From: Gammaproteobacteria bacterium | Lineage (GTDB): Bacteria; Pseudomonadota; Gammaproteobacteria; Xanthomonadales; Xanthomonadaceae | Reading direction: 5' to 3' | Assembly (NCBI GenBank): GCA_026398715.1 | Contig: JAPLSI010000228.1 | Span: 1-13,559, forward strand | DNA length: 13,559 nucleotides | Shown here: positions 1 through 6,712 of the stretch, piece by piece | How positions within the stretch are numbered: position 1 is the stretch's first letter | Layout: the number at the start of each line of letters is the position of its first letter | Notes under the pieces: model-generated | Told to the model about the DNA's origin: nothing | Database searches by the model: none | What the model saw: only the letters and a program-made list of their open reading frames with translations | Translations under genes and position numbers: made by a program

Positions 1-151
1 GGGCGACCGCTTGCTGGTGACCGAGAGTGGCATCGTCACAGCGCACGTCGTGGAACGGATGCGCACCAATGACGTGCATGCCTTCCTGGTCGGCGAAACA
101 TTCATGCGCGCCGAAGATCCGGGCGCGGCGTTGGCGAAACTTTTCGGCTGA
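1..151 (+). CDS. trpC: Indole-3-glycerol phosphate synthase, C-terminal fragment
   Basis: This is the last 49 codons of a gene that begins upstream of the window; the frame opens at base 2 and ends in TGA at 149-151. The product reads [11 protein letters not shown], then [19 protein letters not shown] and KLFG. This is the final beta-alpha unit of the TrpC (beta/alpha)8 barrel, with the conserved ESGI phosphate-binding turn and the FLVGExFM motif. TrpC closes the indole ring in tryptophan biosynthesis, in the cytoplasm. The next gene (GNAT) converges on it with 39 bp between the stop codons. A trpC-clp-speD neighbourhood is familiar from xanthomonads, which supports the call. The N-terminal catalytic part cannot be seen. 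Confidence 0.9.
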   Translation, partial: GDRLLVTESGIVTAHVVERMRTNDVHAFLVGETFMRAEDPGAALAKLFG

Positions 152-190
152 TCGCGCCCGTGGCCAGGGCGTGCGGCCCGGCAGAACGGT

Positions 191-655
191 TCAGGCGTCG
201 CCGAGCCGCTTCACGAAGCGCACCGCGCCTTCGCCATAGCCGCAGGCGCGATAGAAGGCGTGTGCTTGTTCCCGGTGCGCAGCCGAGGTCAGTTCGATGC
301 GCACCGCGCCCGCGCTGCGGGCCAGCGACTCGGCTTCCTTCAACAGCAGCCGGCCGATGCCGCGACGCTGGGCATGCTCGGCCACGGACAGTGCGGTGAT
401 TCGGCAGGTGAAGGCGCCCAGGGGCAGGTAATAGCTCAGGTCGCAGCCGACCAGGCCGGCCAGCTGGCCGCCTTGTTCGGCCACCAGCACCGTCTGGTTG
501 GGGTCGTCGCGCACATCCAGCACGCGTTGCGCCGCTTCCTCGGCCGGACAGGGATAGCCCAGCACGTCCAGCAAGTGCGACAGGCCGACGCCGTCTTCCA
601 CGCGCGCCGGGCGCACCAGCACCGCGTCGGGACCGGCTTGCGCGACCCGGCCCAT
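191..655 (-). CDS. GNAT-family N-acetyltransferase
   Basis: A 154-residue protein of the GCN5-related acetyltransferase fold, which transfers acetyl from acetyl-CoA to an amine. The acetyl-CoA pyrophosphate-binding motif A is clear: ITALSVAEHAQRRGIGRLLL at residues 86-105, with the RRGIG turn at 97-101. A motif B-like region follows (IELTSAAHREQAHAFYRACG, about 120-139), with the Tyr of AFYRACGY in the usual place. The full length fits a single-domain GNAT. The ATG lies only 3 bp after the clp stop codon, so the two genes are almost certainly co-transcribed, possibly with coupled translation because no strong ribosome site precedes the ATG. The substrate cannot be predicted from sequence. Confidence 0.85.
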   Translation of the reverse strand: MGRVAQAGPDAVLVRPARVEDGVGLSHLLDVLGYPCPAEEAAQRVLDVRDDPNQTVLVAEQGGQLAGLVGCDLSYYLPLGAFTCRITALSVAEHAQRRGIGRLLLKEAESLARSAGAVRIELTSAAHREQAHAFYRACGYGEGAVRFVKRLGDA

Positions 656-658
656 GGC

Positions 659-1354
659 TTAGCGCGTACCGAAGACCACGACGGTCTTGCCGCGTGCGTG
701 CAGCTTGCCGTCGATCTGCAGCTGCTTCAGCACCCGGCCCGCCATCTCGCGGGAACAGCCGACGATGCGCGCGAGTTCCTGGCGCGACACGCGGATCTGC
801 ATGCCCTGCGGGTGGCTGAGTGCATCGGGTTCCAGGCACAGGTCGTTGAGCGTGCGGATGATGCGGCCGGTCACGTCCAGGAATGCCAGGCGGCTGGCCT
901 TACGACTGGTATCAAGGAGCCGCTTCGACAGCTGCGCGCCGATGGCGTACAGGATGCGCGGGCACTCGTTGGACAGGGACGTGGCGAACAACTGGTGCAG
1001 GCGTTCGTAGCTGAGTTCGGCCAGCTCGCAGGGGGTGCGGGTGCGCAGCAGTACCTGGCGGATGTTGGCGGCCACGAACAGGCCCATCTCGCCGACGAAC
1101 TCGCCAGCGTTCACGTAGCCCAGCACCAGCTCGCGCCCGTCGCCCTCGACGCTGATGATGCTCAGCGAGCCGCTGACCACGTAGTACAGCGTGTTGGCGG
1201 TATCGCCCGGGCGAAAGATATCGCTGCGGGCCGGGTGCCGGCGCCGGTGGCACTGGTCCAGGAAGTGGCTGAGGGAAGCATCGTCCAGCGCCAGCGGGCT
1301 GGCTACAGGACGCAGGTGGCTGAATTCGCTGAGGGAGGTCCGTTGTGGTGCCAT
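659..1354 (-). CDS. clp: Clp, CRP/FNR-family global transcription regulator
   Basis: A 231-residue CRP homologue that matches xanthomonad Clp along its length. Domains: an N-terminal tail, a cyclic-nucleotide-binding beta-roll (about 25-140, with GEFVGEMGLF at 84-93), the dimer helix (about 135-160) and a C-terminal winged helix. The recognition helix region RQELARIVGCSREMAGRVLK (191-210) keeps the Arg-Glu-Arg pattern that in E. coli CRP reads TGTGA half-sites. Published work on Xanthomonas Clp shows that it binds DNA without cAMP and that c-di-GMP inhibits binding, with Glu99 important. By my alignment the matching residue here is Glu113 in CELAELSY, and it is kept. The gene is followed 3 bp later by a GNAT gene and is divergent from speD. 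A near-consensus Clp site lies 42 bp upstream of its start codon, consistent with autoregulation. Confidence 0.95.
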   Translation of the reverse strand: MAPQRTSLSEFSHLRPVASPLALDDASLSHFLDQCHRRRHPARSDIFRPGDTANTLYYVVSGSLSIISVEGDGRELVLGYVNAGEFVGEMGLFVAANIRQVLLRTRTPCELAELSYERLHQLFATSLSNECPRILYAIGAQLSKRLLDTSRKASRLAFLDVTGRIIRTLNDLCLEPDALSHPQGMQIRVSRQELARIVGCSREMAGRVLKQLQIDGKLHARGKTVVVFGTR

Positions 1355-1395
1355 GGGTCACTCTTGGGATTTGCCGGGTTACCGACAGCTTAGGC

Positions 1396-1411
1396 TGTGA
1401 CGTGGCGCACA
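1396..1411. promoter_or_regulatory. Putative Clp/CRP operator in the clp-speD intergenic region
   Basis: The site reads TGTGA-CGTGGC-GCACA, matching the CRP/Clp consensus TGTGA-N6-TCACA at 9 of 10 half-site bases; flanking C and G extend the symmetry by one pair. It lies in the only intergenic region shared by clp and speD. A weak minus-strand promoter candidate (TTGCTG at 1410-1415, TAAGCT at 1387-1392, 17-bp spacer) would be covered by it, which would suggest autorepression of clp. Relative to the speD -10 candidate it would sit near -87, a position compatible with activation. The site itself is seen directly; the regulatory sense is inferred. Confidence 0.65.
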
Positions 1412-1478
1412 GCAATCACCCCTGAATCGCGGGAGGGCCCGGAATGAATGGAAGGTTCCCCCCGGGGGCGCTTTGCCC

Positions 1479-1484
1479 GATAAT
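1479..1484 (+). promoter_or_regulatory. Candidate -10 element of speD
   Basis: GATAAT is a 5/6 match to the sigma70 -10 consensus, about 33 bp before the GTG start of speD. The -35 region at the proper distance (TTCCCC, 1456-1461) is poor, so an activator could be needed. The upstream Clp site is a candidate activator. Weak evidence, by eye only. Confidence 0.35.
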
Positions 1485-1516
1485 GCGCGCCCGCTCCACC
1501 TGATTGGATCAAGACC

Positions 1517-2311
1517 GTGGTCAAGCCACTGCCGCGCCTGCGGCTGCAGGGTTTCAACAACCTCACCAAAGCCCTGAGCTTCAACATCTACGACATGTGC
1601 TACGCCGTGTCGGAAGAGCAGCGCCAGCGCTACATCGAGTACATCGACGAGGTGTACAACGCCGAGCGCCTGACCCAGATCCTCACCGAGGTTGCGCACA
1701 TCATCGGCGCGAACATCCTCAACGTGGCCCGCCAGGACTACGACCCGCAGGGTGCGTCCGTCACCATCCTCATCTCCGAGGAACCGGTGATCGACAAGAA
1801 GGCCGCCGGCAAGGAATTGATTTCCGACGCCGTGGTCGCGCACCTCGACAAGTCGCACATCACGGTGCACACGTATCCGGAAACGCATCCGCACAACGGC
1901 ATCGCGACCTTCCGCGCCGACATCGACGTCGCTACCTGCGGCGTCATCTCGCCGCTGAAGGCCCTGAACTACCTGATCGAGAGCTTCGACTCCGACATCG
2001 TGGTGATGGACTACCGCGTGCGCGGCTTCACCCGCGACGTGAAGGGCAAGAAGCACTACATCGACCACAAGATCAACTCGATCCAGGACTACCTGTCCAA
2101 GTCCATCAAGACGCATTACGAAATGCTGGACGTGAACGTCTACCAGGAAAATATCTTCCACACCAAGATGCACGTGAAGGAATTCGACCTGGACACGTAC
2201 CTGTTCGAAGAGAAGGCGAAAAACCTGTCCTTCAAGGACCGCTCGCGCGTCGAGATGCAGTTGCGGCGCGAGATCGAAGAGCTCTTCCACGGTCGCAACC
2301 TGATCGATTGA
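1517..2311 (+). CDS. speD: S-adenosylmethionine decarboxylase proenzyme (SpeD)
   Basis: A 264-residue protein close to E. coli SpeD, the class 1A proenzyme that decarboxylates S-adenosylmethionine to supply aminopropyl groups for spermidine. The self-cleavage site is intact: [14 protein letters not shown], with Lys112-Ser113, where Ser113 becomes the pyruvoyl group. The catalytic His118 and Cys141 ([14 protein letters not shown]) are in place. Other conserved blocks include [20 protein letters not shown] near the N-terminus, [15 protein letters not shown] sequence (residues 172-178 and on) and [13 protein letters not shown]. The C-terminus (LFHGRNLID) is full length. The start is the GTG at 1517, which gives the family N-terminus; no strong Shine-Dalgarno sequence is visible. 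Downstream it converges on coq7, with a palindromic repeat (copy A) between them. Confidence 0.96.
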   Translation: MVKPLPRLRLQGFNNLTKALSFNIYDMCYAVSEEQRQRYIEYIDEVYNAERLTQILTEVAHIIGANILNVARQDYDPQGASVTILISEEPVIDKKAAGKELISDAVVAHLDKSHITVHTYPETHPHNGIATFRADIDVATCGVISPLKALNYLIESFDSDIVVMDYRVRGFTRDVKGKKHYIDHKINSIQDYLSKSIKTHYEMLDVNVYQENIFHTKMHVKEFDLDTYLFEEKAKNLSFKDRSRVEMQLRREIEELFHGRNLID

Positions 2312-2337
2312 GTTTTCGTTTCGGCCATAGCCGCCAC

Positions 2338-2438
2338 TTGCCGGCGCCGGGGGACGGGTCCGCCCTGGTCGACTCTGAGTCCGCAGGAGCGGCTACGCCG
2401 AGTCGACCAGGGCGAACCCCACCCTCGACGACGTTCAG
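2338..2438. repeat. Palindromic intergenic repeat, copy A (solo form)
   Basis: Two perfect 15-bp arms (CGCCCTGGTCGACTC at 2361-2375 and its reverse complement at 2400-2414) enclose a 24-nt core (2376-2399). The core carries its own small hairpin, CCGC-AGGA-GCGG. Outside the 15-mers the symmetry continues imperfectly to TTGCCGGCGCC on the left and a diverged counterpart on the right. The same outer arm and core recur at 12827-12900 and 13147-13220. The element lies between the convergent speD and coq7. It could act as a bidirectional RNA hairpin, but no T-tract follows it on either strand. It resembles REP/BIME or MITE-type elements; no transposase is present in the window. Confidence 0.85.
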
Positions 2439-2456
2439 CATCGCAACGCGAAAAAA

Positions 2457-2492
2457 TCAAAGCCGATAGGCAATCGCCTTCATGATCGAAGC
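2457..2492 (-). pseudogene. coq7: Out-of-frame remnant of the coq7 C-terminus
   Basis: Just beyond the in-frame coq7 stop, another frame of the same strand reads ASIMKAIAYRL followed by TGA (2459-2457). Coq7 proteins of this group end in a segment of the form SKxMKxxAYRx-stop, so this is the native C-terminus displaced from frame. Compared with the family as I remember it, a linker of roughly 16 codons ('LPPP' region) is also missing, so an out-of-frame deletion near 2485-2497 explains it better than a single-base error. Only the last few codons survive. Confidence 0.7.
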
Positions 2493-3055
2493 CCCGCAGC
2501 TTCCGCCTGATCCGCATGCCGCGCCTCATCGGCCTTCATCGTCTCCAGAATCGCCCGACTGCGCAGATCTTCGGCCGGCAGCGTGCGCAAGTGTTCTTCC
2601 AGGTGCGCTTCGACCTGCCGTTCCGTTTCGACCACGAAGCCCAGGTTCCAGCCGTCGCCGCGCAAGCCGGCGGCCACGCCGATCGCGTAGCTGCCCGCGT
2701 ACCACAGCGGGTTGAACAGGCTGGGCTTGCTGTCGAGCTCCACCAGGCGGTCGTTGCACCAGGCCAGGTGGTCGGTTTCTTCCTGGGCCGCAGCCAGCAG
2801 GTGCGATCGCGTGGAATCATCGCGCGCCACCGCAGCCTGGCCGACGTACAGCGCCTGCGCGCAGACCTCGCCGGTGTGGTTGATGCGCATCAGGCCCGCG
2901 GCATGCTTGCGCGCGACCGGATCCATTTCCACGTCGGGCTGTGGCTTGCCCGGATTCTCGCGCGTCGCCACGGAAGCGCCGATGCTGGTGTCCAACCCGT
3001 GCTGCGCACGCATGATGAATCGGTCGATGGGGGAATAGCGGCGCTTGTCGGTCAT
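2480..3055 (-). CDS. coq7: Demethoxyubiquinone hydroxylase Coq7/CAT5, C-terminally truncated
   Basis: A 191-residue di-iron monooxygenase of the Coq7 family, which hydroxylates the ring of demethoxyubiquinone late in ubiquinone synthesis at the inner face of the membrane. The ferritin-like ligand set is present: Glu63 in MRINHTGEVCAQALY, Glu93 and His96 in QEETDHLAW, a Glu of the VVETERQVEAHL segment (141-152), and Glu177 and His180 in KADEARHAD. The conserved SLFNPLWYAGSY block (112-123) is also there. The start is the ATG at 3055, which overlaps the stop of the upstream Fe-S gene (ATGA); a longer in-frame upstream extension lies inside that gene and is rejected. The protein ends early at AEAAGLRS: the conserved C-terminal segment is found in another frame just downstream. 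All ligands remain, so partial activity is possible. Confidence 0.9.
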   Translation of the reverse strand: MTDKRRYSPIDRFIMRAQHGLDTSIGASVATRENPGKPQPDVEMDPVARKHAAGLMRINHTGEVCAQALYVGQAAVARDDSTRSHLLAAAQEETDHLAWCNDRLVELDSKPSLFNPLWYAGSYAIGVAAGLRGDGWNLGFVVETERQVEAHLEEHLRTLPAEDLRSRAILETMKADEARHADQAEAAGLRS

Positions 3056-4203
3056 GCCAGGTGCTCGGCGAGGAAGTCGATGGGATGTCGGACCGGAATG
3101 CCCGCTGCCTGCGCGATATGCAGGCGGCAGCCGATGTTGGACGACAGCAGTTCCAGTGCCCCGCAGTTTGCCAGCAAGTCCAGCATCGGCGCGCGAAGGG
3201 CGGCGGCACGCAAGGGTTCTTCGGCCTGGTGCAGGCCGGCTGCGCCGCAACATCCGGCATCGGGTATTTCAAGAAGATCCACGCCAGGCACGTGCGCCAG
3301 CAATCGACGCAGGGCGGGCGCGGTGCCGGTCACCGTCGATTGCGTGCACGGGATATGCAGCGCGACCCGACGGCCGCCCGCGTGGCGGAAACGCAGGTGG
3401 GCCGCATGGGCTTCCAGGAAGGCGATGGCATCCACCACGGGCGCGGCCCCGCCAAGGGACGAGGCAAGGGTTTCCTGGCAGCCGCTGGCGAGGCAGAGCA
3501 CGTCGCCGGCCCCGCTGAAGGCGGCGCGATTCGCCGATGCCAGCCTGTCCGCCATGGCCGATTCACCCGCGTGCCGCGCGGCAGCGCCGCAGCAGCCCTG
3601 GGCGGGCGCCACCGACGCCTCGATGCCTGCTGCCTTCAGCAGTTTCAGCAGGGCGAGTCGGGTGGGCCCCTCGTAGCTCGCCGCCAGGCAACCGATGAAG
3701 ATAGATGTGCGCCCCGGAGCCGCCGGGCTGGCTTGCTGGCTTGTCTCGCGGGCTGCAAGCGGTGGTTTCGGCAGCTTCCGCAGGTGGCGTGGCACGAGCC
3801 GCCAGGCCCGCCGATACAAGTCCAGCAGTCCGGTCATCAGCCTGGGCCGGGCCAACAGGGCCAGGATGGACCGGCGCCGGATGCCGGCCGGCCGGCGTTC
3901 AGCCTGGCGCGCCCGGGAGCCGACCAGCAAGGCGCCGTACTGGACTCCCGCGGGGCAGGCGGCCTCGCAGCGGCGGCAACCGAGGCAGTGGTCGAGGTAG
4001 GTATCGCCAGCCGCCGTGGGCTCGAAAAGCCCGCCTGCCAAGGCCTTCATGTAGGCTATGCGGCCTCTTGGAGACTCGCTTTCGAGTTGGTCCAGACGGT
4101 AGGTAGGGCAGTGCGGCAGGCATAGTCCGCATTGCACGCACTGGTCGGCCATGGCCAGCAAATGGGCGGTGGACGGGGCTTGCAAGAGGGCCGTTTCAGG
4201 CAT
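3052..4203 (-). CDS. GlcF-like (Fe-S)-binding oxidoreductase subunit
   Basis: A 383-residue protein with two N-terminal [4Fe-4S] ferredoxin motifs: CVQCGLCLPHCP (Cys22, 25, 28, 32) and CLGCRRCEAACP (Cys73, 76, 79, 83). Two cysteine-rich CCG domains follow, with GCCGAAARHAG near residue 203 and GCCGAAGLHQ near 317; each repeat also has an upstream Cys (GCLAAS near 171, IPCTQS near 285). This is the architecture of GlcF (glycolate oxidase Fe-S subunit), GlpC and LutA, and it is slightly shorter than E. coli GlcF. No glcD or glcE flavoprotein gene is nearby. Its stop codon overlaps the coq7 start (ATGA), so the two are translationally coupled. A respiratory electron-transfer role feeding the quinone pool is a reasonable inference, but the partner and substrate are unknown. 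Confidence 0.85.
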   Translation of the reverse strand: MPETALLQAPSTAHLLAMADQCVQCGLCLPHCPTYRLDQLESESPRGRIAYMKALAGGLFEPTAAGDTYLDHCLGCRRCEAACPAGVQYGALLVGSRARQAERRPAGIRRRSILALLARPRLMTGLLDLYRRAWRLVPRHLRKLPKPPLAARETSQQASPAAPGRTSIFIGCLAASYEGPTRLALLKLLKAAGIEASVAPAQGCCGAAARHAGESAMADRLASANRAAFSGAGDVLCLASGCQETLASSLGGAAPVVDAIAFLEAHAAHLRFRHAGGRRVALHIPCTQSTVTGTAPALRRLLAHVPGVDLLEIPDAGCCGAAGLHQAEEPLRAAALRAPMLDLLANCGALELLSSNIGCRLHIAQAAGIPVRHPIDFLAEHLA

Positions 4204-4285
4204 GCGCGGATGCTAACACGCGGAAATTGAAGGCCATTCCGGCATCCTGCCTCCCAGGGCACTCGCACATCCACGTGCTTCGGCC

Positions 4286-4314
4286 TTGCGCCGGTTCGGC
4301 CCAGCGTTTATCAT
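4286..4314 (+). promoter_or_regulatory. Candidate sigma70 promoter of rplM-rpsI
   Basis: TTGCGC (4286-4291) and TATCAT (4309-4314) are separated by 17 bp and lie 40 bp before the rplM ATG, in the divergent region between the Fe-S gene and rplM. The spacing and position fit a ribosomal protein operon promoter. Identified by eye. Confidence 0.5.
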
Positions 4315-4353
4315 TCCGCTTCTTATTTCCCACGATTCTCTTTGGAGCCCGTC

Positions 4354-4788
4354 ATGAAAGCCATGACCGTCAGCACCAAGCCGGCCACGGTTAAGCAGGA
4401 CTGGTATGTCGTCGATGCCGCCGGCAAGACCCTTGGTCGCTTGAGCTCGGAGCTTGCACGCCGCCTGCGCGGCAAGCACAAGCCCGAATTCACCCCGCAC
4501 ATGGACGCGGGCGACTATCTCATCGTCGTCAACGCCGAAAAAATTGCCGTCACCGGCAACAAGCTGACCGACAAGATGTACTACCGGTTCACCGGTTACG
4601 TCGGCAACCTGAAGTCCGAGACCCTGGGCCAGGCGCTCAACGCCCACCCGGAACGCGTCATCGAAACGGCCGTCAAGGGCATGCTGCCCAAGAATCCGCT
4701 CGGCCGCGCGATGTACAGCAAGCTGAAGGTCTACAAAGGCCCGAACCATCCGCACTCCGCCCAGCAGCCCCAGGCTCTGGACATTTAA
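4354..4788 (+). CDS. rplM: 50S ribosomal protein L13
   Basis: A 144-residue L13, an early-assembling protein of the large ribosomal subunit. The family signature is seen in [20 protein letters not shown], along with [20 protein letters not shown] and [15 protein letters not shown]. The start is the ATG at 4354, because GGAG (4344-4347) sits 6 bp before it. An upstream in-frame TTG overlaps that ribosome site and is rejected; an ATG at 4363 would have a 15-bp spacing and is less likely. The C-terminus [13 protein letters not shown] is typical. rpsI follows 17 bp later, giving the universal L13-S9 operon. Confidence 0.97.
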   Translation: MKAMTVSTKPATVKQDWYVVDAAGKTLGRLSSELARRLRGKHKPEFTPHMDAGDYLIVVNAEKIAVTGNKLTDKMYYRFTGYVGNLKSETLGQALNAHPERVIETAVKGMLPKNPLGRAMYSKLKVYKGPNHPHSAQQPQALDI

Positions 4789-4805
4789 GGCACAGGCAGA
4801 AAACC

Positions 4806-5198
4806 ATGGCTTCGCAGCACAATTACGGCACCGGCCGTCGCAAGTCCTCCACCGCCCGCGTGTTCCTGCGCAAGGGTGAAGGCAAGATCACCGTCAACGG
4901 TCGTCCGCTCGACGAATTCTTCGGTCGCGAAACTTCGCGCATGATCGTCCGCCAGCCGCTCGTGCTGACCAAGACGACCGATCAGTTCGACATCTCGGTC
5001 ACGGTTGAAGGTGGCGGCATCACCGGCCAGGCCGGCGCCATCCGCCTCGGCATCGCCCGTGGTCTTGTCGAGTACAACGACACGCTGAAGCCGGAACTGC
5101 GCAAGGCGGGCTTCATGACCCGTGACGCACGCGAAGTCGAGCGCAAGAAGGTCGGCCTGCACAAGGCTCGCCGCGCTACGCAGTTCTCCAAGCGCTAA
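4806..5198 (+). CDS. rpsI: 30S ribosomal protein S9
   Basis: A 130-residue S9 of normal length. It carries the N-terminal [19 protein letters not shown] block, the family signature [19 protein letters not shown], and the C-terminal tail [11 protein letters not shown]. The end of that tail reaches the P-site tRNA in the small subunit. It lies 17 bp after rplM in the same transcript. After its TAA stop come a short GC-rich hairpin and then tRNA-Gln. Confidence 0.98.
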   Translation: MASQHNYGTGRRKSSTARVFLRKGEGKITVNGRPLDEFFGRETSRMIVRQPLVLTKTTDQFDISVTVEGGGITGQAGAIRLGIARGLVEYNDTLKPELRKAGFMTRDAREVERKKVGLHKARRATQFSKR

Positions 5199-5210
5199 TA
5201 TTGTCAGGCG

Positions 5211-5230
5211 TCCAGGCCTCAGGGCCTGGA
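5211..5230 (+). other. GC-rich hairpin between rpsI and tRNA-Gln
   Basis: TCCAGGCC-TCAG-GGCCTGGA forms a perfect 8-bp stem with a 4-nt loop, 12 bp after the rpsI stop and 13 bp before the tRNA. No T-tract follows, so it is a poor intrinsic terminator. It may instead be a processing or mRNA-stabilising structure in an rplM-rpsI-tRNA transcript. Confidence 0.5.
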
Positions 5231-5243
5231 GCGAGTCCCGAAT

Positions 5244-5317
5244 TGGGGAATCGTCTAACGGTAGGACAGCGGTCTCTGACACCGCTAATCTAGGTTCGAA
5301 CCCTAGTTCCCCAGCCA
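5244..5317 (+). tRNA. tRNA-Gln (anticodon CTG)
   Basis: The full cloverleaf can be drawn. The acceptor stem is TGGGGAA with TTCCCCA. The D-arm region contains TCTAACGGTAGGAC. The anticodon stem is GCGGT/ACCGC around the loop CTCTGAC, with anticodon CTG at 5276-5278 decoding CAG. The T-arm contains GGTTCGAACC. The discriminator is G5314, as usual for tRNA-Gln, and the CCA end (5315-5317) is encoded. It lies directly downstream of rpsI and just before a strong terminator. Confidence 0.96.
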
Positions 5318-5353
5318 AAACACCAAGCCCCGCGAATGCGGGGCTTCGTGTTT
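5318..5353 (+). terminator. Intrinsic terminator after tRNA-Gln
   Basis: A 15-bp stem with one C/C mismatch: AAACAC-c-AAGCCCCGC, loop GAAT, GCGGGGCTT-c-GTGTTT. It starts on the base after the CCA end. The 3' strand ends in a short T-run (GTTTG). It probably ends the rplM-rpsI-tRNA-Gln transcript. Confidence 0.8.
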
Positions 5354-5491
5354 GTGGGCACGGCATTCACCTGCGAGTCTGCAGCGACGATGCAGATCGG
5401 CATGGATCATGGGAACATCGCAGTCCCGGCACGGTCCAATCGACATTCGCCAACCGGCTTTTGCCAACACGATCCTGGAGTTTCACGAACA

Positions 5492-6028
5492 ATGACCCTT
5501 CGCGCATTCCCAAGCCCGACCGTAGTGCTGGCCTCGCTCGCCCTGGTCGGCAGCTGCATGGCGGCAGCCACCGCCGTCGCGCAAACCACGACGCCCGCCC
5601 CGACCACCACCCGCACGTTCCCGGCCACCGCAACGCCGACCACGGCCGCTCCGGCTACTGCGCGTGCGACGCGTCCGGCCGCAGCCCCGGGCGACGGGCA
5701 GGCCGCTACGCCCGACCAGTTGTTCGCGTTGTGGGACACCGACAAGAACAAGACGCTGACCCTGGACGAGTTCAAGAACGGCTGGGAATCGGCGCGCGAG
5801 CAGAACATCATCGGCCGTCTCGAGACCCAGTTCCGCGCCGCCGACAAGGACAAGAGCGGGCTGATCGAAGCGGTCGAGTTCGCCAACCTGCCGCTGATCA
5901 AGCGGGCAGGCTCCGGCGCGCCGCCCATGTCGGCCTTCGACGCCAACAAGGACCAGAAGCTCGACTTCAAGGAATACCTGGACCTGGTGCCCGCGATGCT
6001 CAAGCGGCTCGCGCCCGCCAAGAAGTAA
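5492..6028 (+). CDS. Exported EF-hand domain protein
   Basis: A 178-residue protein with an N-terminal signal sequence. A hydrophobic segment (about residues 8-24) leads to AVA-Q, a good signal peptidase I site near residue 30; VGSC at 19-22 is a weak lipobox alternative. Residues 31-68 are a low-complexity linker rich in Thr, Pro and Ala. Three calcium-binding EF-hand loops follow: DTDKNKTLTLDE (82-93), DKDKSGLIEAVE (118-129) and DANKDQKLDFKE (150-161), each with acidic residues at positions 1 and 12. The product probably binds calcium in the periplasm or at the cell surface. The start is the ATG at 5492, with GGAG 11 bp upstream; longer in-frame starts would run into the tRNA terminator region. 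Its target is unknown. It converges on rpiA with 24 bp between stops. Confidence 0.85.
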   Translation: MTLRAFPSPTVVLASLALVGSCMAAATAVAQTTTPAPTTTRTFPATATPTTAAPATARATRPAAAPGDGQAATPDQLFALWDTDKNKTLTLDEFKNGWESAREQNIIGRLETQFRAADKDKSGLIEAVEFANLPLIKRAGSGAPPMSAFDANKDQKLDFKEYLDLVPAMLKRLAPAKK

Positions 6029-6052
6029 GCGCCCGCGTTATCGCAATCGCGT

Positions 6053-6697
6053 CTAGGCGCGGACCACGCCGTCCACCACGACGACGTCGGCGCCGCGCCG
6101 CGCGAACAAACCCACGGTCACCACGCCCGGTATCTGGTTCACGTCGCGCTCCATCGCGGCCGGATCGGTCAACTGCCAGTTGTGCACGTCCAGGATCCAG
6201 TTGCCGTTGTCGGTCACTACGCCCTCGCGCCAGATCGGCTGGCCGCCAAGCTTCAGCAGCTCGCGCGCCACCAGGCTGCGCGCCATCGGGATCACTTCCA
6301 CCGGCACCGGAAACTTGCCGAGCAGCTTCACTTGCTTGCTCGCGTCGATGATGCAGACGAATTGCTTGCTGGCTTCGGCGATGATCTTTTCGCGCGTCAG
6401 TGCGGCGCCACCGCCCTTGATCAACCGGCCCTGCGTATCGCATTCATCGGCGCCGTCCACGTAAAGCGCGAGCGGTCCGGATGCATTGAGGTCCAGCACC
6501 GGGATGCCCAATTCGGTCAGCAGGCGCGTGCTCTGCTCGGAACTTGAAACTGCGCCCTCGATGCGATGCTTCATCCGGCCAAGCGCCTGGATGAAGAAGG
6601 CCACGGTCGACCCCGTGCCTACGCCGACGATGCTGCCATCGGTCACGTATTCCGCGGCCTTCTCGCCGGACAGTCGCTTGCCTTCGTTCTGTGACAT
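6053..6697 (-). CDS. rpiA: Ribose-5-phosphate isomerase A
   Basis: A 214-residue RpiA that interconverts ribose 5-phosphate and ribulose 5-phosphate in the pentose phosphate pathway. The key blocks match E. coli RpiA even in numbering: phosphate-binding VGTGSTV (26-32), YVDGADE with Asp81 and Asp84, [11 protein letters not shown] with Lys94 and the catalytic base Glu103, and [17 protein letters not shown] (119-135). Length is normal. It is the last gene of the minus-strand cluster; the EVE-domain gene ends 15 bp before its ATG, so co-transcription is likely. It converges with the EF-hand gene. Confidence 0.96.
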   Translation of the reverse strand: MSQNEGKRLSGEKAAEYVTDGSIVGVGTGSTVAFFIQALGRMKHRIEGAVSSSEQSTRLLTELGIPVLDLNASGPLALYVDGADECDTQGRLIKGGGAALTREKIIAEASKQFVCIIDASKQVKLLGKFPVPVEVIPMARSLVARELLKLGGQPIWREGVVTDNGNWILDVHNWQLTDPAAMERDVNQIPGVVTVGLFARRGADVVVVDGVVRA

Positions 6698-6712
6698 GGG
6701 ATCAGGGCCTGT

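Noticed and set aside
260..1393. A 377-codon plus-strand frame opposite clp and the GNAT gene
   Set aside because: Antisense shadow: the opposite strand carries two clear families, and the frame crosses the clp-GNAT junction and the clp start without any domain.
2361..2414. Copy A as a Rho-independent terminator for speD or coq7
   Set aside because: The stem is strong but no T-tract follows on either strand, and the same structure recurs as a dispersed repeat.
3056..3253. In-frame N-terminal extension of coq7
   Set aside because: The extension lies inside the Fe-S gene; the family N-terminus starts at MTDKRRYSP, and the ATGA overlap is a typical coupled start.
3061..4125. A 354-codon plus-strand frame opposite the Fe-S gene
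   Set aside because: The minus strand encodes all eight ferredoxin cysteines and both CCG domains; the plus frame is Gly/Arg/Gln-rich shadow.
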